Assembly: GCA_016717265.1 (NCBI GenBank)
Contig: JADKFX010000001.1
Location: forward strand, 1,054,001-1,118,000
Direction of reading: 5' to 3'
DNA: 64,000 bases
Source of the DNA: Saprospiraceae bacterium
Lineage (GTDB): Bacteria > Bacteroidota > Bacteroidia > Chitinophagales > Saprospiraceae
The first letter of the stretch is position 1. The number at the start of each line of letters is the position of its first letter. Of the stretch, positions 63,689-64,000 are shown piece after piece. Under the pieces are notes generated by a model that saw nothing but the letters and a program-made list of their open reading frames with translations, did not search any database and was not told the origin of the DNA. A program made the translations under genes and the position numbers.

Positions 63689-64000
63689 ATGAATGCACGT
63701 CAAGTAACTTTTTCATATAATACATCTGAGTCTGAACTTTCTATGCCCGAGTATGGGAGAAACGTACAAGCGTTAGTAATGCATTGTAAAGGAATTCAGG
63801 ATCCAATTTACCGACAAGTATTTGCTGAAGAAATCATAAATCTTATGCAAATTATGACGCCCTATAATAAAAATATTGATGAGCATCGTAGAAAATTATG
63901 GCATCATTTTTTTAGAATTGCAAAGTATGATATAGAGGTTACAACGCCTTATGGAAATAAGCCAACACAGGATGAAGATAAATTAAGACCTGAAAAAGTT
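63689..64000 (+). CDS. DUF4290 protein, N-terminal part (3' end outside window)
   Basis: 104 residues visible, no stop. It reads FSYNTSESELSMPEYGRNVQ and LWHHFFRIAKYDIEV, matching DUF4290, a small conserved cytoplasmic Bacteroidota family often placed near cell-wall genes (my recollection: ahead of murA). It starts 6 bases after glmS. No promoter is visible, so it is probably the end of the same operon. Confidence 0.85.
   Translation, partial: MNARQVTFSYNTSESELSMPEYGRNVQALVMHCKGIQDPIYRQVFAEEIINLMQIMTPYNKNIDEHRRKLWHHFFRIAKYDIEVTTPYGNKPTQDEDKLRPEKV

Noticed and set aside
1..64000. CRISPR arrays, tRNA or rRNA genes, prophage modules and toxin-antitoxin pairs
   Set aside because: No spaced direct repeats, cloverleaf-like stretches, phage structural genes or recognisable TA pairs were seen by reading; a tRNAscan or CRISPR finder run would settle it.

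Overview
The window is AT-rich, gene-dense chromosomal DNA from a Bacteroidota bacterium, most likely a Saprospiraceae-like lineage. The evidence is a set of clade-typical families: a type IX secretion system (T9SS) PorV/PorQ-type barrel, T9SS-like C-terminal sorting domains, a GLPGLI-family protein, DUF4270, DUF4290, DUF4230, DUF2723 and DUF5686 proteins, a TonB-dependent receptor and a stand-alone GT5 glycogen-synthase-like domain. Shine-Dalgarno sequences are rare, and TAnnTTTG boxes (the Bacteroidota -7 consensus) recur in front of genes. No tRNA, rRNA or CRISPR array was seen.

Layout. 1-6.2 kb: the end of a TonB-dependent receptor, a 1329-residue secreted protein with a T9SS-type tail, and a PorV/PorQ-like barrel, closed by a strong hairpin. 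6.3-10.2 kb: greA-HIT, ruvC (reverse), then a flippase-like/DUF3108/DUF4230 envelope cluster. 10.2-19.1 kb (reverse): OPT and POT peptide transporters, an M28 peptidase, rpiB and a large DUF2723 membrane protein. 19.3-23.1 kb: a 45-residue membrane protein, an RluA-type pseudouridine synthase, thiL, a methyltransferase and a polytopic membrane protein. 23.2-28.3 kb: a di-heme peroxidase lipoprotein and a divergent cyanophycinase/cyanophycin synthetase pair. 28.6-32.6 kb: a vanadium-haloperoxidase-like lipoprotein, a TonB-C-like lipoprotein, a small barrel and two tandem Hsp20 genes. 33-38.4 kb: a UvrD/PcrA helicase, an orphan histidine kinase and pckA. 38.9-42.9 kb: an outer-membrane barrel/GLPGLI pair. 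42.9-50 kb (reverse): radC, an MsbA-like ABC exporter, a small membrane protein, a GT2 glycosyltransferase, an Ig-like lipoprotein, lptB and two tiny overlapping lipoprotein genes.

50.1-53.8 kb is the only clearly accessory stretch. It holds two IS66 transposase remnants about 2.9 kb apart, a GC-rich palindrome that breaks one of them, a frameshifted fragment, broken T9SS-tail pieces, an 18-codon signal-peptide-like ORF and a perfect 14-bp hairpin in front of one intact T9SS-sorted protein. 53.8-64 kb returns to core genes: a conserved hypothetical with RNase R, a DUF5686 barrel, a GT5 protein, a DUF4270 lipoprotein, glmS and the start of a DUF4290 gene.

The most system-like units are the receptor/secreted-protein/PorV-like triad, the cyanophycin storage module, the peptide-scavenging block and the lptB operon with its two tiny lipoproteins. 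None of these is proven to be a new system. Functions are read from motifs and remembered families; no database search was possible.
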